Positions 24,690-38,629 of a stretch of DNA of 64,000 nucleotides are shown here, piece by piece. The stretch comes from Chelonoidis abingdonii. Taxonomy: Eukaryota; Chordata; Testudines; Testudinidae. The notes under the pieces were generated by a model. That model made no database searches, was not told the DNA's origin, and saw nothing but the letters and a program-made list of their open reading frames with translations. The stretch is taken from positions 58,328,938 through 58,392,937 of the forward strand of contig NC_133777.1 in the NCBI RefSeq assembly GCF_003597395.2, in the 5' to 3' direction. The position numbers and the translations under genes are program-made. Every line of letters starts with the position of its first letter. Position 1 is the first letter of the stretch.

Positions 24690-27600
24690 GGGTGAGTACC
24701 AACCTCGGTGCCGACTGTGAAGAAGCAGGGCACAAACCCCAAATTGGCTGAGAGTTCAGACTTAAATTTCGTTCACCAACCAATTATCAAGTATAAACTG
24801 CTTAGGCACTAACAGCCTTAACATGGAGTCACAGACAGCCCCGTTGGGTATTCCAGTCAGTCTTACCACCCAGGTAAGCTGACCTTTCTTACAGCAAAGA
24901 TCACAGTAACATTTAGGTTACTTCCAGTCCCAGTGGACCAGTCAATTGCACGTTAGATCTCAAACCAAAGACAATGCTTTTGACCAATCCTATAATAAAA
25001 TATCTAGAGATTTGTTATACAAGAAAAGGAAATTAGAGTTATTTACAAGGTTAAAGCAGACAGACATATTACACACACACAAGTTCCAATTTTAAGTTTC
25101 AAAAAGTAATAGATGCTTCTGTAATAAGAAAGCTCTGTGTGTCCATTAAGGCTAACCCAGACTAAACAATGAGGATGTTTTCTTTATGCCTAGTAATCCT
25201 TGCCCCTCCTTGTCTAAGCAGCATATTAGATAGTTTTTCCTTGTTAGAGCTTCCTATTTCTCCCCCCCCCCCCCCGCCCTTCTGCTTCAAGGTACAAACT
25301 TAGCCACTAAGAGGAATTTGCGGAGATAAAGGAAGGAGGAGGACACATGTCAGGGCCCTACTTGGGCCCCGGGTGATCGCTACTTCCTACCACCCAACAC
25401 AGATGTAATGAGGTTGAGTAGTGCCCGTATAAGAAAAATTAAACCTACTGATTATTCCTCAAGAAAGGTTTTTAATGACTTACGGCTATAAATGCAACAC
25501 AGAAAAATAGGAAAAGAAAAATTAAAGACCAGCATTGAATAAGGATTAATATAAATAGCAAGTTATACTGAAGACAAGCACAAGTATAGGTAATATTATG
25601 CATTAGTTACTTACTACTATAAGAACATGTAATATTATGCATAAGTATTGAATATAAATGGCAATTTATACCGACGACAGGCACAAGCACATGCAAAGCT
25701 ATTAGTACTTATTAACTACTAACTTTACGTGTATTGTCCCTGCTCTCAGTAAGCACAAGTGCAAGTAAAGATATTATATATTGATTAACAATTTACTACT
25801 ATTCCTAAACAACTTAATACTATTATTAAGCTTCTACTACTCATTTTAATACTGCAGTATTGCTACAACCTGAGACCAAATTATCCCAACACTACCATTT
25901 TTAATATTGTAGTGTCAACACAACTTGAGATCAAATCAGCTCTAGCAACCAGACTTCTTTACTCTATAACCCTACTCTGCATTCATCCGAAAATACGTTA
26001 CCCTTCAGTTGGCCGTTTTCCGCACTTTCCAGATACAGACGGTCGAGAAGTGCACGTCCCTTTAGTTCAGGGGGTCTGGGCTGGGTTTACCAAAACACAC
26101 ACACAGAGGTCTGTGCCTTCATAATTTTTATCTCATCTGCCGGCCATGTCTCAACTGTGGGTAATGTGGTTTTATAAGCTATGCCTGAAGACCTAACTTT
26201 TTTCACCACGTAGGATCAGCATAAAGAGTTATCTGGTTGCAGCATCTCTTGACCACAAGTTCCAGCCTAGTTCTGCAAAGCTTACTTTTTGAAGCTTCCA
26301 GAAGTTTGAAGCCTAACATTGACAATACTTTTGTTCAAATTATTCACAGAATTCAGTTGCAAATCTTTTCATGGTGGGTAGAGGTGAGCAATCACCAAAG
26401 TCTTGTTTTCTTATGTTCCGTCATAGTTTGCCTGGCACTGATGGGCCTTGTCAGGCGGGACATAACACCTGTTGGAGACTACTATTTCACACCAGTTAAT
26501 TCTGCTTTCCTGTCTGGTGATTTACAGTAACAAAGGCTTACAGTGCAAATGTTGAAACACTACCTTACTGTATATGCTATAGAATTATATAGAAGATTAA
26601 TGCCAGCAGCAACTTACAAGCATTCAAAAAAGATTAAATACTAAGTACATTTTTATGACTAATATTTATGTTCCGATACTAAACACACACAGGTGAACCA
26701 GATTGATTCCAGCTATGTGTTTGTCAGTACGGGTGAGGCATGGGTACCGTGGCATAAGCTGATGCCTGGTTTGCCAGCACCACACTTGTTACTTAAGGAA
26801 GCTTAGGGAAAGGAATTAAAGGGCCAGCCCGGGAATCAGGAGATCTACACAATTCTCTTCCTGGCCCTTGAGTCAAACTCTGTCTTTCCCATTTTCCTAT
26901 ATCTTAAATAGATATAATGTCTACCTAGCAAAGGTGTTGTGAAATTTGTTATTATTTTGTTCTATAACCAACAGATATCTAAGTACCCAGTCCGTGCTGT
27001 TACTTACAGGTAGCAAGAATTACTGTTTGTGTAACTTTTGAGTGGGCAGACTTTGCTTCATTGCCCTCCCCCTAGTATCTAAAAATCTCCCACAAAAAGG
27101 CACATGAAGACCCAGAATTCAGTCACTGAAGATATTCAACAAGGATTGCACAGAGTCAACCTCCCTACAATCAAATCCAAAATACAATGAACTTAATTCT
27201 TAACTACCAACTTTATCATTCTAAGATTTTATCAATATAACTTAATTTCTACAGCGTAACACGAGTTCTTTATAATCTACATACCTTATCTTCAGTTATA
27301 TATAAACATAAAGAAGAAAACAAATTGAATGTAAACAGGGTCAGTCCCCACAGTAATACAATGAAAAGTATCTCAAAGTTCCTGAACACTCAGGTTAAGC
27401 TCTCCTCAGTCTCTGATCACCAAGACCCATACTGCGGAGTCAAAAGCACAGCAACATCTTTCCTCTCCTTACTTATAGAAATCTTCAGCTAGAATACATG
27501 CAGTCTATTCCCACTCCTCTACTGCAATCAGTTAGCTAACTAATTAACCAACCATTCAGTTTAAATATATAGATTAAAAAAACTTTGTTACAAGAAAAAA

Positions 27601-28400
27601 TACAAAACTGAGACTAGCAAAATATAAATGGATTCTTTCCTCATCATCACATTTAAATAAGAGAAGCTGGTGAATCATACTGCTTGAGGCAATTTAACTA
27701 AGACAGTTTGGTTAAAAGCAAACATTCAAAGTATACAATTAAAATTAAAAAAATAGTGTTCCCTCCCAATTTCCCTTTTCTGTAATTAACACTGGCAATG
27801 TCACTAACCTGCTGCAAAATGCTTCAGAAGTTGGGGAGGGGGGGGAATAGCCTCCCTTTTGTTCCTGTAGCTCAGCTTTGCCCAACCCACTCAGATACCC
27901 TTTTGCAAAACAGCCGTCCTGACCTCTTTCCCTCAATGGAGTCTGAGTCCAGCAAAAGAGAACCTACTGAGCATGCCCAAAACTACCATACCCAATTCCA
28001 GAAACTTCTGTGTGTGGAGTGCTAAATCTGTATCTGCCTAGGAACAATGATCCAGACAACTCATTCCTACCCCGTACCCCCTCTCTATGGATATCTTAAA
28101 GATAAATCTCCCTATTACACACCTGGGCTACGTTTGCAGATAATATTCAGGGACTTACAACATGAACTGAGAATGAACCCCTGAACAAGCCTTCTACACT
28201 TTTCAGGTACTAAATATTTGTTCAGTGGCTTATATACTTTCATGCAATCAAACCCATCACACATACAAAAAGGAGCATTGCACACAGGTTTAAGCATCAA
28301 GCCCAAACACAAGAAGAATATAGAGAAGTTTGAAGGCTTACCATTGCTATCACCAGGAGTCAGGCCACGAAGACTCCTGCCAACCAAGACTTTTGCATTG
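24690..28400. other. Non-coding AT-rich DNA, probably old repeats
   Basis: No gene is recognised. A C-run lies at 25263-25276. Around 25535-25800 there are degenerate tandem-like units (aatattatgcattagttact, atgcataagtattgaatata, gcacaagtgcaagtaaag). The prose-like splice candidates I tested gave no protein similarity. Parts may be LTR-type sequence, but I could not define ends. Confidence 0.4.
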
Positions 28401-30403
28401 AATCCTTGGAATGCTTTCAGTAGATGCTCTGAGGGCCACTACAGCAATGAAAATTGGCATGATTGTTTGTGGTTCTCCCTGGTGATATTATTCATCAGCC
28501 AGTCAATGAACACTATCATGCCTTTTTATATCGTGCTTCTTATAACTCAACTAAAACACCTTTTTTGAGGTACATTCTGCAATTTTATCTTTGGCATCTT
28601 AATACTCCATCATTCTTGGCAGATCTGTAGAAAAACATTTTATGTTAATATAATATAGATTAATTTACATGTTCTCTGTTTATATTCTGCCTTTAATTCC
28701 TCAGTGGATTTTTATCAGCTTGCTGAGGACATTTTCTATGCCATGTGTCCAGTAGTTAAGTCTTACAGCATGTGCTGAGAGGCTCTCCAGTATGTGACAT
28801 TTATCTTGCTTTTTCAGTCTTAGTTATTTCTTTTATTTCTCATTTGCAAAACCACAGCTTAGCATTAGCTCAGTTCTGTGTTCATCGATGGGCAGAGGCA
28901 AAAGAATTTTAGACCTGTAGAAAGTATATATGTTCTGGTTTCTGTGCCACTGTATATATATTGTCATATGTGTCCAGTCACTCCAAATGGATCAGTGTCT
29001 GACTTTGGTTCTCACAGCCTAGTCAGATCTCCAATCTTCAGCATTTTTGGCAGAGCCAAAAATTTGTCCCTTACTTCTGTAATCAAACATGAATCCCAAT
29101 TCATATCTTTTTCTTTGTTACCTCTGCTTCCTAGATATTCATAGAAGAAATGTAAATAGCAATCTTTGCAACTAATATAAAAGATTCAGGGCCAGCTTCT
29201 CACCTAGTGTAAATCAGCATAGTTCTATTGAAGTTAATGGAGCTTCACTGATTTACATCAGCTGGGGATTACACTTGTTCCTACTTTCTACATTCCAGTG
29301 TTTTATGCCATTCCACTATGATGCTTCACCTGATCAAGGCCCTATGTGGCCTGAGAGCAGCCTTTCCTTTTAAATCTAGAGATACAGTTGACAGAGTAGG
29401 GGGTAAACATTATGGATTTTGCTGGGACTTTTAAACCACAGCCTGTATTGGGATTTGATGGACGGGAGGGAAAGGCCTGTACATCAGCAGCAGCTCCTAG
29501 AGGCATTTAAAGACATTAGCAGCCAGCTGTATGTTATTGCTTTACACCTTTGCTTTGTTTTAGAACTTGTCATTTAGGAGGCTGCTTTGTTAACTTTACT
29601 ATTTCTACAGTTTTAACCTTGCTTTGTTATATTTTATAGTGTCCCTGTCTCCACTGGTGGTGAGGACAAAGGAAGGTTTGGTGCCAATTCAGTGTGTCAG
29701 GCATACATGTCATTCCCATGTACTTCAATGGCAGTTCCATGCCCAGAGGTCATGCAGGAGTAGGCCAAACCCAGCAGGCCTTATGCAGACAACAACAAGA
29801 ATTTTCCGTGATGATTTAATAACTGGTGTCTCTGGAATATCACCATTTGACTTTGTAAGATAACTTCCATGATTTGCTTGAGCATGCGTTACCAGCCTAA
29901 ACAATTTCCAGAGTTGTATCAACTCTGTCTTAGCAAAGATCTCATAGATGTAATTTAACTTTCTTTCCTTTGTCTAGGGCAACATTGACATCTGGTGGTC
30001 ACTTTCATTCAGCAGAAATAGCAGTATTTCCATACCTCTTTTCAAACTCTAGTCATTTAAATTTAATGTACTTTTCAATCATAGGTCTGTCATAAAGTAG
30101 ATTCCATTCCTCACTGAACATTCTGCCCTTTCCACCCTGGAGAGAGAAGGAGATGCTTCCCCAACAACAGAGAAATGAATAATGAAAGATCTGTAATATG
30201 GTGCCTGCATATCTGAACTCTGTAAAGGGAATGGCTTTCCTTATGCCAGTTGTCCTGAACATTCCCCCTATTCCCATCCATGGAGGGGGAAAGGAGTCTG
30301 TGCAGTGAAGATATTAATACTGCATTATTGCGTAGCAAAGTCTATCACTGCACATCTGTGGAAGTGATATGGCTGTCATCAGGGTTACATAGAGAGATAT
30401 CTA
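28401..30403. other. Non-coding DNA with one small palindrome
   Basis: No gene is seen. A MITE-like palindrome lies at about 29190-29275 (cagcttctcacctagtgtaa ... tgatttacatcagctgggga). Confidence 0.5.
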
Positions 30404-30602
30404 TCTCATAGAGCTGGAAGGGACCTTGAAAAGTCATTGAGTCCAGTCCCCTGCTTTCACTAGCAGGACCAAGTACTGTCCCTGACAGGTTTTTTTCGGT
30501 TTGTTTTTTGCCCCAGATCCCTAAATGGCCCCCTGAAGGATTGAGCTTATGAGCCTGGGTTTAGCAGGCCAATGCTCAAACTACTGAGCTATCCTTCCCC
30601 CT
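30404..30602 (-). repeat. tRNA-derived SINE with CR1-like tail
   Basis: On the minus strand the right end reads as a tRNA-like head: ggatagctcagtagtttgag (A box) and an imperfect B box (gctcataagctcaatcc). The left end carries a CR1-type tail (gagctggaagggacctt in plus orientation). This is the structure of reptile/turtle tRNA-derived SINEs. It is not a functional tRNA: it cannot form a full cloverleaf. Confidence 0.8.
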
Positions 30603-31908
30603 TGAGTATACCATGGATTGTGATGGAGCCAGAATGGAGTCATCTGGGGAGGGAATGGAATACTGAAGGGCCCCCACTTACAAAGAAAATGACCGAATTC
30701 TGAATTCATTTCCAACAATGGGTCTTAAAAAGTAGCTTTTAAGGAAGAGCAAAGGAAGGTTTGGGCCCAATTCAGTAAGTCACTCATACACATAATTCCT
30801 GTTGGACCAGCCAGATAGGGTGCAGTTCAATGCAAATGAGTCTTCAAGTTCTGTTGAAAAGAAGCTTCATCCTATTCTCATCTCAGTGGAGTGAGTCAGA
30901 CCCCAGAAGAGTCATTGAAAAATGAGTACCGTTTCAAAGCCAGCAGGAAGCAGCCAGTTACTAACACTTAAGTATGTTCTAGAACCTCAGCCCATCACTG
31001 GAGCTCAAAACAGTTTAATACCTTCCTGTTCAGATAGAAAAACCAAGACATAGAGGGAATCAATTTATAAAACCAAACTGTGCATTAGCAGCAAAGTCAC
31101 AAAGAGAACCCAGTTCTGACTCCCAGGCCTCTGCACAACCATACTCCTTTTGATTCTTCCATTTCTCTGAATCCATTCATCTGTGAGGTGACCTGAAATT
31201 TCAGAGGGGGCCAGCTGGGCAGCCCATCCGGACATTCCCATCACAGGAGAAGTTGCAATGGGGCTGTCACATCACCAACCCATGGCCAGCTGTTACTAGC
31301 AGACCCCATAATATATTGGTCCCAGAAAACGGCAGAGCAAGATGATGCTGGGGAAGCCAGTGTTCATTCAAGAACCAGACAGACCATGGAGTATCATGCA
31401 GTGAGGACTATCCAAGGGGGATCAAACAGGGAGAAAGACATGAGCATAGGAGTCATGCACTGACAAGAACTTGTGAATAGTCAATTTCACTGTTTCTCTG
31501 GTATAGCCAATATCATCCTGTTTGTGTGGGTCTGTCCACCATCCAAAGGAAAGAAACGTAAAAGTAAGAGAGTAATTGTGACACCAGATGATGGACAGGG
31601 GAAGTTAATTTCACTTTTTAAGATGAAGAGTGACAGTGCCTTACAATGGTTTGTTACAATGCTTCTTAAGAGCCTATGAACTCGTTTGTTTGTTAGCATC
31701 ATATGGCACAGCATTGTGACTGCACCTAATGACATGAGAGTTTGCTCATATACTTCAAGAGAACTTCACGTCACTCAGTACTTTGCGGGATTAGGATCAG
31801 AATTATGGGCAACACATTTCTTGTTTAATTATCATTTAATATAGGTACATGTTTTCATTTTCACAGGACTATGCCCACATTTCTTGTAAAATGCCAAGAT
31901 TTACTTTA

Positions 31909-31986
31909 GAGAGACAAGGTGAGTAAGCAAGGTAATATCCAACTTCTGGTCCAATGAAAGACATTACCTCACCCATCTTGTCTCTC
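31909..31986. mobile_element. Short palindromic MITE
   Basis: Arms gagagacaaggtgagtaagc and the right arm ending cacccatcttgtctctc are inverted repeats around about 30 bp. I recognise the word as widespread in reptile genomes. Non-coding. Confidence 0.65.
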
Positions 31987-33392
31987 CAATATCCTAGCAC
32001 CAACACAACTACAACATCACTGCATACAAGATTTACTTTATAGGCCAAATTAAACATCATTTGATTTTTCTTTTGTGTTTTTATGTTTTTTCCTTTTATA
32101 AATATAAGACATTATCAATGTCATTAAATCAAATTTGTTTTTCTTTTCTGAACAGATAATATTCCTTACAATTACTATACGATTTTTAAATTCAGTACAC
32201 CCTGTATAATATATTTTGTATAACATATTTATTGCTTCCCTTGCCATAACCTCTAGCCACCAATAAACATGATACATATTTTCTGGTGATGAGGTAAATC
32301 TACTTCAGGCTTTCAAACAAATATGAGTTGTTAAAAATATTTAACAAAAAAATTCTTAATCTCTTCCAGATGGCACATCAATATTAAGATCTTGGAGTAA
32401 AGAGAAAGAAATAGGGCCAGATGCTCTTATATCTGGTCCATTATAGCCATATAGATATTTTTACTGTATACTCTGGAAATCTTCCTATCTTCCTCAATTC
32501 TACTACGTACATAGATGATATCAGTTTTGTTTGTTGAATATGTGGTTTCTGGCAACATTAGTGAGGTTATAAAATGGATCTTGTGCCATTAGTTATTAAA
32601 ATAACTATGTACCCTGGCCTAAGTACAAAAATTGTTATATTACCATAATGTTGTAACCAAAAAGAGCATTTGATTGGAATATGTCAATTTGTCTTTCACT
32701 TATTATACCAAAGTATTCTAAGGTCTGAAGCACCCGTGGGTGATTTTACAAAAGCTGTAGGTGAAATTCTAGCTCCACTTATGGCAAAACTTCCTTGGCA
32801 AAACAAGTAAATTCAGTTGACCCAAGAATTCACTCTCTGGCAGCTGCACAATATGTGAGCACAGAGAAGTTCAAGGATGATGCTTCAGTCTTAACTTTGA
32901 ATTTTCATTCATATCAAAATCATAATTCTAAAACATATTTAAGAGAAAAGAATTGGCTCCTTTGGTCTATTGAGAAATTCCATCTCAGAACACTATAGCA
33001 GCAGGAATAGCTGAAGGAATGAAGCAGGACCGTGCTTTCTAAAACGCCAAACAAACTTTAACACAACTCGAGCCCTCACATTGCACCTTCTGCCTGCCTG
33101 GAGCTGACAACAGGCAGCACCCCACCCCACCCCCCAAAAAAACCACTTTGTTTAAATAACCAAATCTCCCCACCTTTCTCAAACCACACCCACCTGCAAC
33201 CCAGCCAACAGGAGAGGGGAAGTCCATTACAATATATGACTGAAATTAGCACATTTTGAAATTCTCTCCCACCCCTCTATAGACATGGACAGCCCAGGAT
33301 GCAGAGTAACTGGTGGGGCTATGCTGCTGTGAGGAGTTCTTGTAGGGCCTTACATTTCCTTTTATTTCCATCATAATAATCTTGCACCTACA

Positions 33393-33520
33393 TAAGCCCC
33401 GATCCTGTGACCACTTAAGAATATGCTGAACTTCACACTTGTAAATAATCTCTTTCCCTTTAATGAAGCTAACATGTTTAAACTTAAGCATGTGCTTAGG
33501 TATAAGCAGGATTGGGGCTA
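33393..33520. mobile_element. Short palindromic MITE
   Basis: The ends agccccgatcctg and caggattggggct are perfect inverted repeats about 128 bp apart, with weaker inner symmetry (cacttaagaatatgctgaac / aagcatgtgcttagg). Same family look as the MITE at 19921-23838. Confidence 0.7.
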
Positions 33521-34135
33521 TAGACTTTACATAGCCAAAGCCCAGTAAAAAGATGAATTGATTAACTCTCACAAGCCCTCTGTGAAGTGAACGAATATTA
33601 ATATTGTCCACAGTAACAAACATGTCCCTGGATTCAGTTAACATTTACCTGTCAGCAACTTGAAACACTTTAACATCAATACTTTTAAGATAGTTTATTT
33701 GCAATTTTTTCAAATCTTTATCTGTATTACTACATACTACCACTGTTCCATGGCTTTTATAAGCCCTCTTGCAATTCACTGGTATCACATATATGAAGGC
33801 TAAAATAAACAAAACAAAAAAACATGGTACAATATGGAAATTAAAATCAGAGGCATAAAAATGCATATCATGTTCTATTCTACTTATTGTACTGTATTAT
33901 TCCTAACCTATATAGCAAAAATCCTAATGGCAGCTAGCAAAATGAATGCCTATCTTGTAGCTATGATATCATCAGAAAGCTTTATTGCAAGGCTGTGGCA
34001 TCGAAGCAATACAATCTGTCTTCATTCAGGGTCTGATCCAGTTCCCATTACAGTTAAAGGGAGTCTTTTACCGACTTCAGTGACAGTAGGATATGATCCT
34101 TTTAGCGTAAGAAAAATAGCAGTCACCTTTTATAG

Positions 34136-34394
34136 CAGTGAGGGGCAACCTATGGCATATCAGGGTAATCTGCAGGCGGGCCACAAGACAGTGGTTACAT
34201 TGACCATCTGCAGGCATGACCACCCACGCCACTTCCCACAGCTCCCATTGGCCAGGAATGGCAAACTGCAGCCACTGGGAGCTGCGGGGCGGCCAGGCCT
34301 GCAGACGTTCAATGTAAACACTGTCTTGCGGCCCGCCAACAGATTACCCTGACAGGCCGCGTGCAGCCCACAGGCCACAGGTTGCCGACCACTG
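34136..34394. mobile_element. hAT-type MITE
   Basis: The 259-bp element has ends CAGTGAGGGGCAACC and GGTTGCCGACCACTG, with extended inner symmetry (gcgggccacaagacagtg / cactgtcttgcggcccgc). It is flanked by perfect 8-bp copies of TTTTATAG (34128-34135 and 34395-34402). Terminal words resemble the MITE at 12750-12942. Confidence 0.95.
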
Positions 34395-35052
34395 TTTTAT
34401 AGTATTAACTATTTGGATTTGGGCTAAATTCAACCTATGATATTTGACCAATGTACCCTGTCACCAAATGCAAACCATTAACAGTTGTTTAAAAAGCAAC
34501 CTGGAAGTTAGAAAAACACGTAAAGATTTCCTCCTGTTTTCTTTCTTTTCGATTTTTTTTAATAAAATTGTAGAAGGGAAGACATATTTTATATATGATT
34601 TTTTTTAGAAAGCCATGATATTCCTGTTCATATCCTTCAACTTGGTAAAAAACGCAAGACAGGAAGTTGGTGAATAAAGCTAAAAATTACACACACACCT
34701 CTGGGTTCCTATCACAGCAAGAGCTACTCAATCTTCCCTCATGTGGTTAGCACAATATCATTAAAACCTCTTGGTGTGTATGGCCTTTATAGCTCAGTGT
34801 CCTTTATATAAAGGAAAACAAAGGTAGGTTACAAGGAAATACTAGTTTTCAGAAACATGGTGTAGAATAATCCAGCTCACATTGGTAGTGATGAAATCAT
34901 TACAAATCCAAAGCCTGTTTCATAGGCTAACATGAGAATTGTAGGTCACAGCCTATTTGATTCCAGAATGCATCACCAAAGCCATCTGGGTGAGCTTGTA
35001 GCTATGCAATGCACCACAGTGTCCAAGTTCAGGAACCCAAGTTCCCCATACC

Positions 35053-35166
35053 TAGGGTAACTAGACAGCTCGATATGAGGGGATTTTTCTTATACAGGCA
35101 ACTATAGGCCACTCCTCCAAAAAATAAAGTGTCCCAATTTTTCACACTTGTTATCTGGTCACCCTA
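35053..35166. mobile_element. MITE with TAGGGTGACCAG-type ends
   Basis: Ends TAGGGTAACTAGACAGCT and ATCTGGTCACCCTA are diverged inverted repeats; the middle has cccaatttttcacacttg. Two other copies lie at 56561-56636 and 58765-58887. Superfamily not assigned. Confidence 0.75.
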
Positions 35167-35202
35167 CCCAGACCAGCAAGGGATGGGAACACGACAAAGA
35201 CA

Positions 35203-35345
35203 CATAGGTGCTGGAACTAGAGGTGCCCGGGGTGCTGCCACACCCCCTGGCTTGAAGGAGTAGTAGTTTCCATTATATACAGGGTTTACAGTTTGGTTCA
35301 ATGGCTTTCAGCACCCCCACTATACAAATTGTTCCAGCACCCCTG
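35203..35345. mobile_element. hAT-type MITE
   Basis: The 143-bp element starts CATAGGTGCTGGAACTAG and ends TTGTTCCAGCACCCCTG, between perfect 8-bp copies of CAAAGACA (35195-35202 and 35346-35353). Confidence 0.85.
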
Positions 35346-35353
35346 CAAAGACA

Positions 35354-36169
35354 TCCCATCTGAGCATCCAGAATGGAGCCAACAGACCCTTGAAAGAGGA
35401 TCACTTCACTCAGTGTCAAGCTTTTGAGGTGGGCAGGGGAAAGTAAATGGAGAATATGGACATTCCAGTGGATTTAAGATTTAAATATGCACAGAGATAC
35501 ACCTATCCTCTCATCCTAGCAGAGGTTCCTCTCACCTTTGTGATGACTAAAAAGGCTTATGTGAGGACACTGGCACTGCCATGGTGTCAGTGGCCAGGAC
35601 ATGGGCAGTCATGCTTAGTGGAAGTGGGGCAGGGCTAGAACAAACACACCCAGGAGCTAGCTCAGCCACGGGTACATAATTTGAAGAGACACTGAACTGC
35701 TGCTGGGCTTAAGTGCTGGGCTGCTGACTCTTCAAACCAATCAGGCGGTGTAGTCAATCAAGCAGCCAACTACAGGCCAACTGTTTTTGTTAGGTTACTA
35801 GGAGAGTGGCCCTGCTGCTGGCCCTGACTCCTGGAACATGGTTTGTGCTGCACCTTTTCTGGAGATACATAAAGGACCCCAGTCTCCCTTCACAACATTA
35901 TATCCAATGTGCCTGTTTTAAAGAAGAAAAACTTACAGTAGGGACTAATAGTGTCCTTAATTGATTCTTCCTACTCTAGTAATCATACCTGAGTGTCTAA
36001 GTATCTGATCCTTTTCTCACTTACACCAATGTAAAGCAGGAGTATCTCCAATGGAGCCAGCAGAATTACACCAGCGTATAACTGGAGGAAAATGAAGATC
36101 TTTGTTCCTAAAGCAATCGTTCATTTATAAAGGTTTTCACACACTAAGGATAAAGTTACATTAGATAGG
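35354..36169. other. Non-coding DNA, no gene seen
   Basis: The short frame at 35447-35638 shows no known domain. Sequence at 35690-35900 has the character of an old repeat but no ends were defined. Confidence 0.45.
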
Positions 36170-36395
36170 ATAAGATATATGAGGGCTATAAAACCCTCTT
36201 CCTTCAGGGTATAGCCAACCTGTAGCTGACAGGTGTTGAGAAGAAACTTCCCCTGTGAGCAAATTGTGCCATAATTGTCCATTATGGGGACTCTTGCATC
36301 TGCTTCTGACACACCTGGTGAAGGCCACTGCCGGAGACGGGATTCTGAACTAAATGAACCAATGGTCTGAGTGTTACAATTCCTATGTTTCTCTG
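36170..36395 (+). repeat. CR1 LINE 3'-end fragment, sense
   Basis: The phrases gaaggccactgccggagacg, gaaccaatggtctgag and caattcctatgtttctc are the sense CR1 3' end. 5'-truncated. Confidence 0.75.
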
Positions 36396-37440
36396 GTGCA
36401 AACTGTCATAGCTTCATAATGGAGCTATGAGAATTTATACCAGTAGAGGACCTGCTCCATAATATTTTGTAAGATAGCTCATTGAATAGTCAAAAATGGG
36501 TAGTCAAGGCTACTATGTTGGTTTTTTCCCCCCTAAAATCAGCCAAAAGTTGATAGTCATTTTCAAACCGATGTCCATTCTCCAGCTCCTTTGTAAAGAA
36601 AAACAATTTCATGGTCAGTAGAGAACTTTTAGAAATAGTTTTATAGAAAGTCATATATTTCAGCATTCATTATATCTTCTGAATAACAATCTCAAACAAA
36701 TTTTCCTCCCAGGTGTCAGTTACACTGATACCAAAGCAATTGCATATGACAGGAAACTATGGCCCATTACTCTCAAAATGATTTTTTTTTACTGTGAAAA
36801 GGAGTAGTAGTGGGGATTTCGTGGCTGTTTTACAAAGACAAATTAGTGCTCAAGACAAATACAGGCCAGAACAATGGTACCAACACTCAAGAATACAACT
36901 TTGAGAATCCTGAGCTTAAATGAACCATAAAAGGCCTTTCTATGTGCATTCAAAGCCATATGTGACAGGAAAGCAATTTACGCATGGCCTCCTTGAACTC
37001 CCCCGCATTGCTGGGCAAGAACAGATGCTGTGCTTCCCCATAGGGTAGAGCGGGTCGGGCCATGGCCATACCATCTCTCTGTATCTTCTATTCCACTTTT
37101 TGGGCAGCTTGTGTCCCAGGAAGCAGTTCCTGCACTCAGGAGAGCACAGAGATTGCAGTTATGACAAACCAATGCACGGCTCCTTGTGCCTTCTCCCTCA
37201 TGCATGTTTTGCACTAGCTGAAAGTTCACAGCTGTCCAATGTATGTGATCAATTTAAGTTTGCTTGGGCTGAACAATTCTGATTAGCCTGTTCATTTTGC
37301 CACAGATTTAAAATTCCAAATCTACAGCTTAAAAAGGGGAAGATACAGGGGATAACTAAAGTTCCATACTACTGTAGTGAGAAATAGACCCCTGAGCAGA
37401 TTCATACAACTGGAAGAGTATTTCCCATTATTAGTGCATA
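36396..37440. other. Non-coding DNA, no gene seen
   Basis: No exon or repeat is recognised with confidence. Confidence 0.5.
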
Positions 37441-37990
37441 CAGTAACTCCTCATTTAATGTCGTCCCGGTTAACGTTGTCTCATTGTTACGTTGCTGATC
37501 AATTAGAGAACATGCTCATTTAAAGTTGTGCAATGCTCCCTTATAACGTTCTTTGGCATCCACCTGCTTTGTCCACTGCTTGCAGAAAGAGCAGCCTGTT
37601 GGAGCTAGCTGGTGGGGGCTTGGAACCAGGGTGGACCAGCAGCTCCCCTATCAGCTCCCCTAAGTTCCCTGGGCGGCAGCCACCCAGCAGGCTATCAATT
37701 GCTGGGCAGTTCTGGTATCCCTCCCCTACACTGCTGTGTGCTGCTCCTGCCTTCTGCCTTGGAGCTGCTCCCGGGAGCCTCCTGCTTGCTGTGCAGGGGA
37801 TAGAGGGAGGTGAAGAGGTGCCCCCCTCCCTCCACTCCTGTACCTCATTTCCACAGAGCAGAGGGACACATGACAGGGCTCAAGATAGAGGGAGCTTGCA
37901 GGCAGCAGTTACTGTCTCAACTTAAAATAGCAATGTACTTAGAGTAGTGTCAGCATACTTAAAGGGGCAATGTGTGTGTCTTTCTCTCTT

Positions 37991-38027
<37 letters not shown>

Positions 38028-38336
38028 TGGTGTGTGTCTCTGTCTCTCTCTCAGCCATGCTGTCTCCCCTCCTCCTATCCATGCTCCCTTGTAGAGTGTG
38101 AGGCTACATTAACAACGTGTTAACCCTTGAGGGCTCAGCCAAGTGCTAGTTCATCATTTAGCAACAAGACATTCCCTGGGAAATATCTTTCCCTCTTCCA
38201 CCATCTGACTGCACCACCTCAACAAAGCTTCACAAAGATCATTGCTGTGTACAGTATTAAACTGATTAAAACTTATACTGTGTGAGTCTGTCTGTGTCTG
38301 TGTGTGTCTGTGTGTATCCTGAGTCTGTGTGTACAT

Positions 38337-38367
<31 letters not shown>

Positions 38368-38518
38368 TAGTCTTTTGTCTGGTGAAAAAAAAATCCCTGG
38401 AACCTATCCCCCTCCTGTTTACATTAATTCTTCTGGGGAAATTGGATTTGTTTAACATCATTTCAGTTAAAATAGCATTTTTCAGGAACATAACTACAAT
38501 TTAAGCGAAGAGTTACTG
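37441..38518. mobile_element. TA-flanked DNA transposon (Tc1/mariner-pogo-like), copy 1
   Basis: Ends CAGTAACTCCTCATTTAA and TTAAGCGAAGAGTTACTG are inverted repeats, with TA on both sides (37439-37440 and 38519-38520). It has no transposase ORF. The right half holds simple repeats: CT/CA at 37980-38030, and GT and GA runs at about 38278-38370. It aligns over much of its length with the copy at 43673-44552 in the same orientation. It ends 112 bp from the stop codon of the receptor gene, on that gene's 3' side, so the 3' UTR may run into it. Confidence 0.85.
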
Positions 38519-38629
38519 TACTCATATAGCCCCTATTAGTTATACTAGCGTGACTAACCTGGGTGGTTCTATTTGCAATGTCATTTGTCAAAAATAACAC
38601 TTCCTCTTACAAGTCACTTACAGGAACAG

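Larger units (their letters stand above)
30603..34127. other. Non-coding DNA with two MITEs
   Basis: No gene is seen. The MITEs at 31909-31986 and 33393-33520 are listed separately. The rest is AT-rich, with a short C/A-rich run at 33120-33142. Confidence 0.5.

Noticed and set aside
30530..30602. A tRNA gene
   Set aside because: A/B-box-like words belong to a SINE head fused to a CR1-like tail, with damaged stems.
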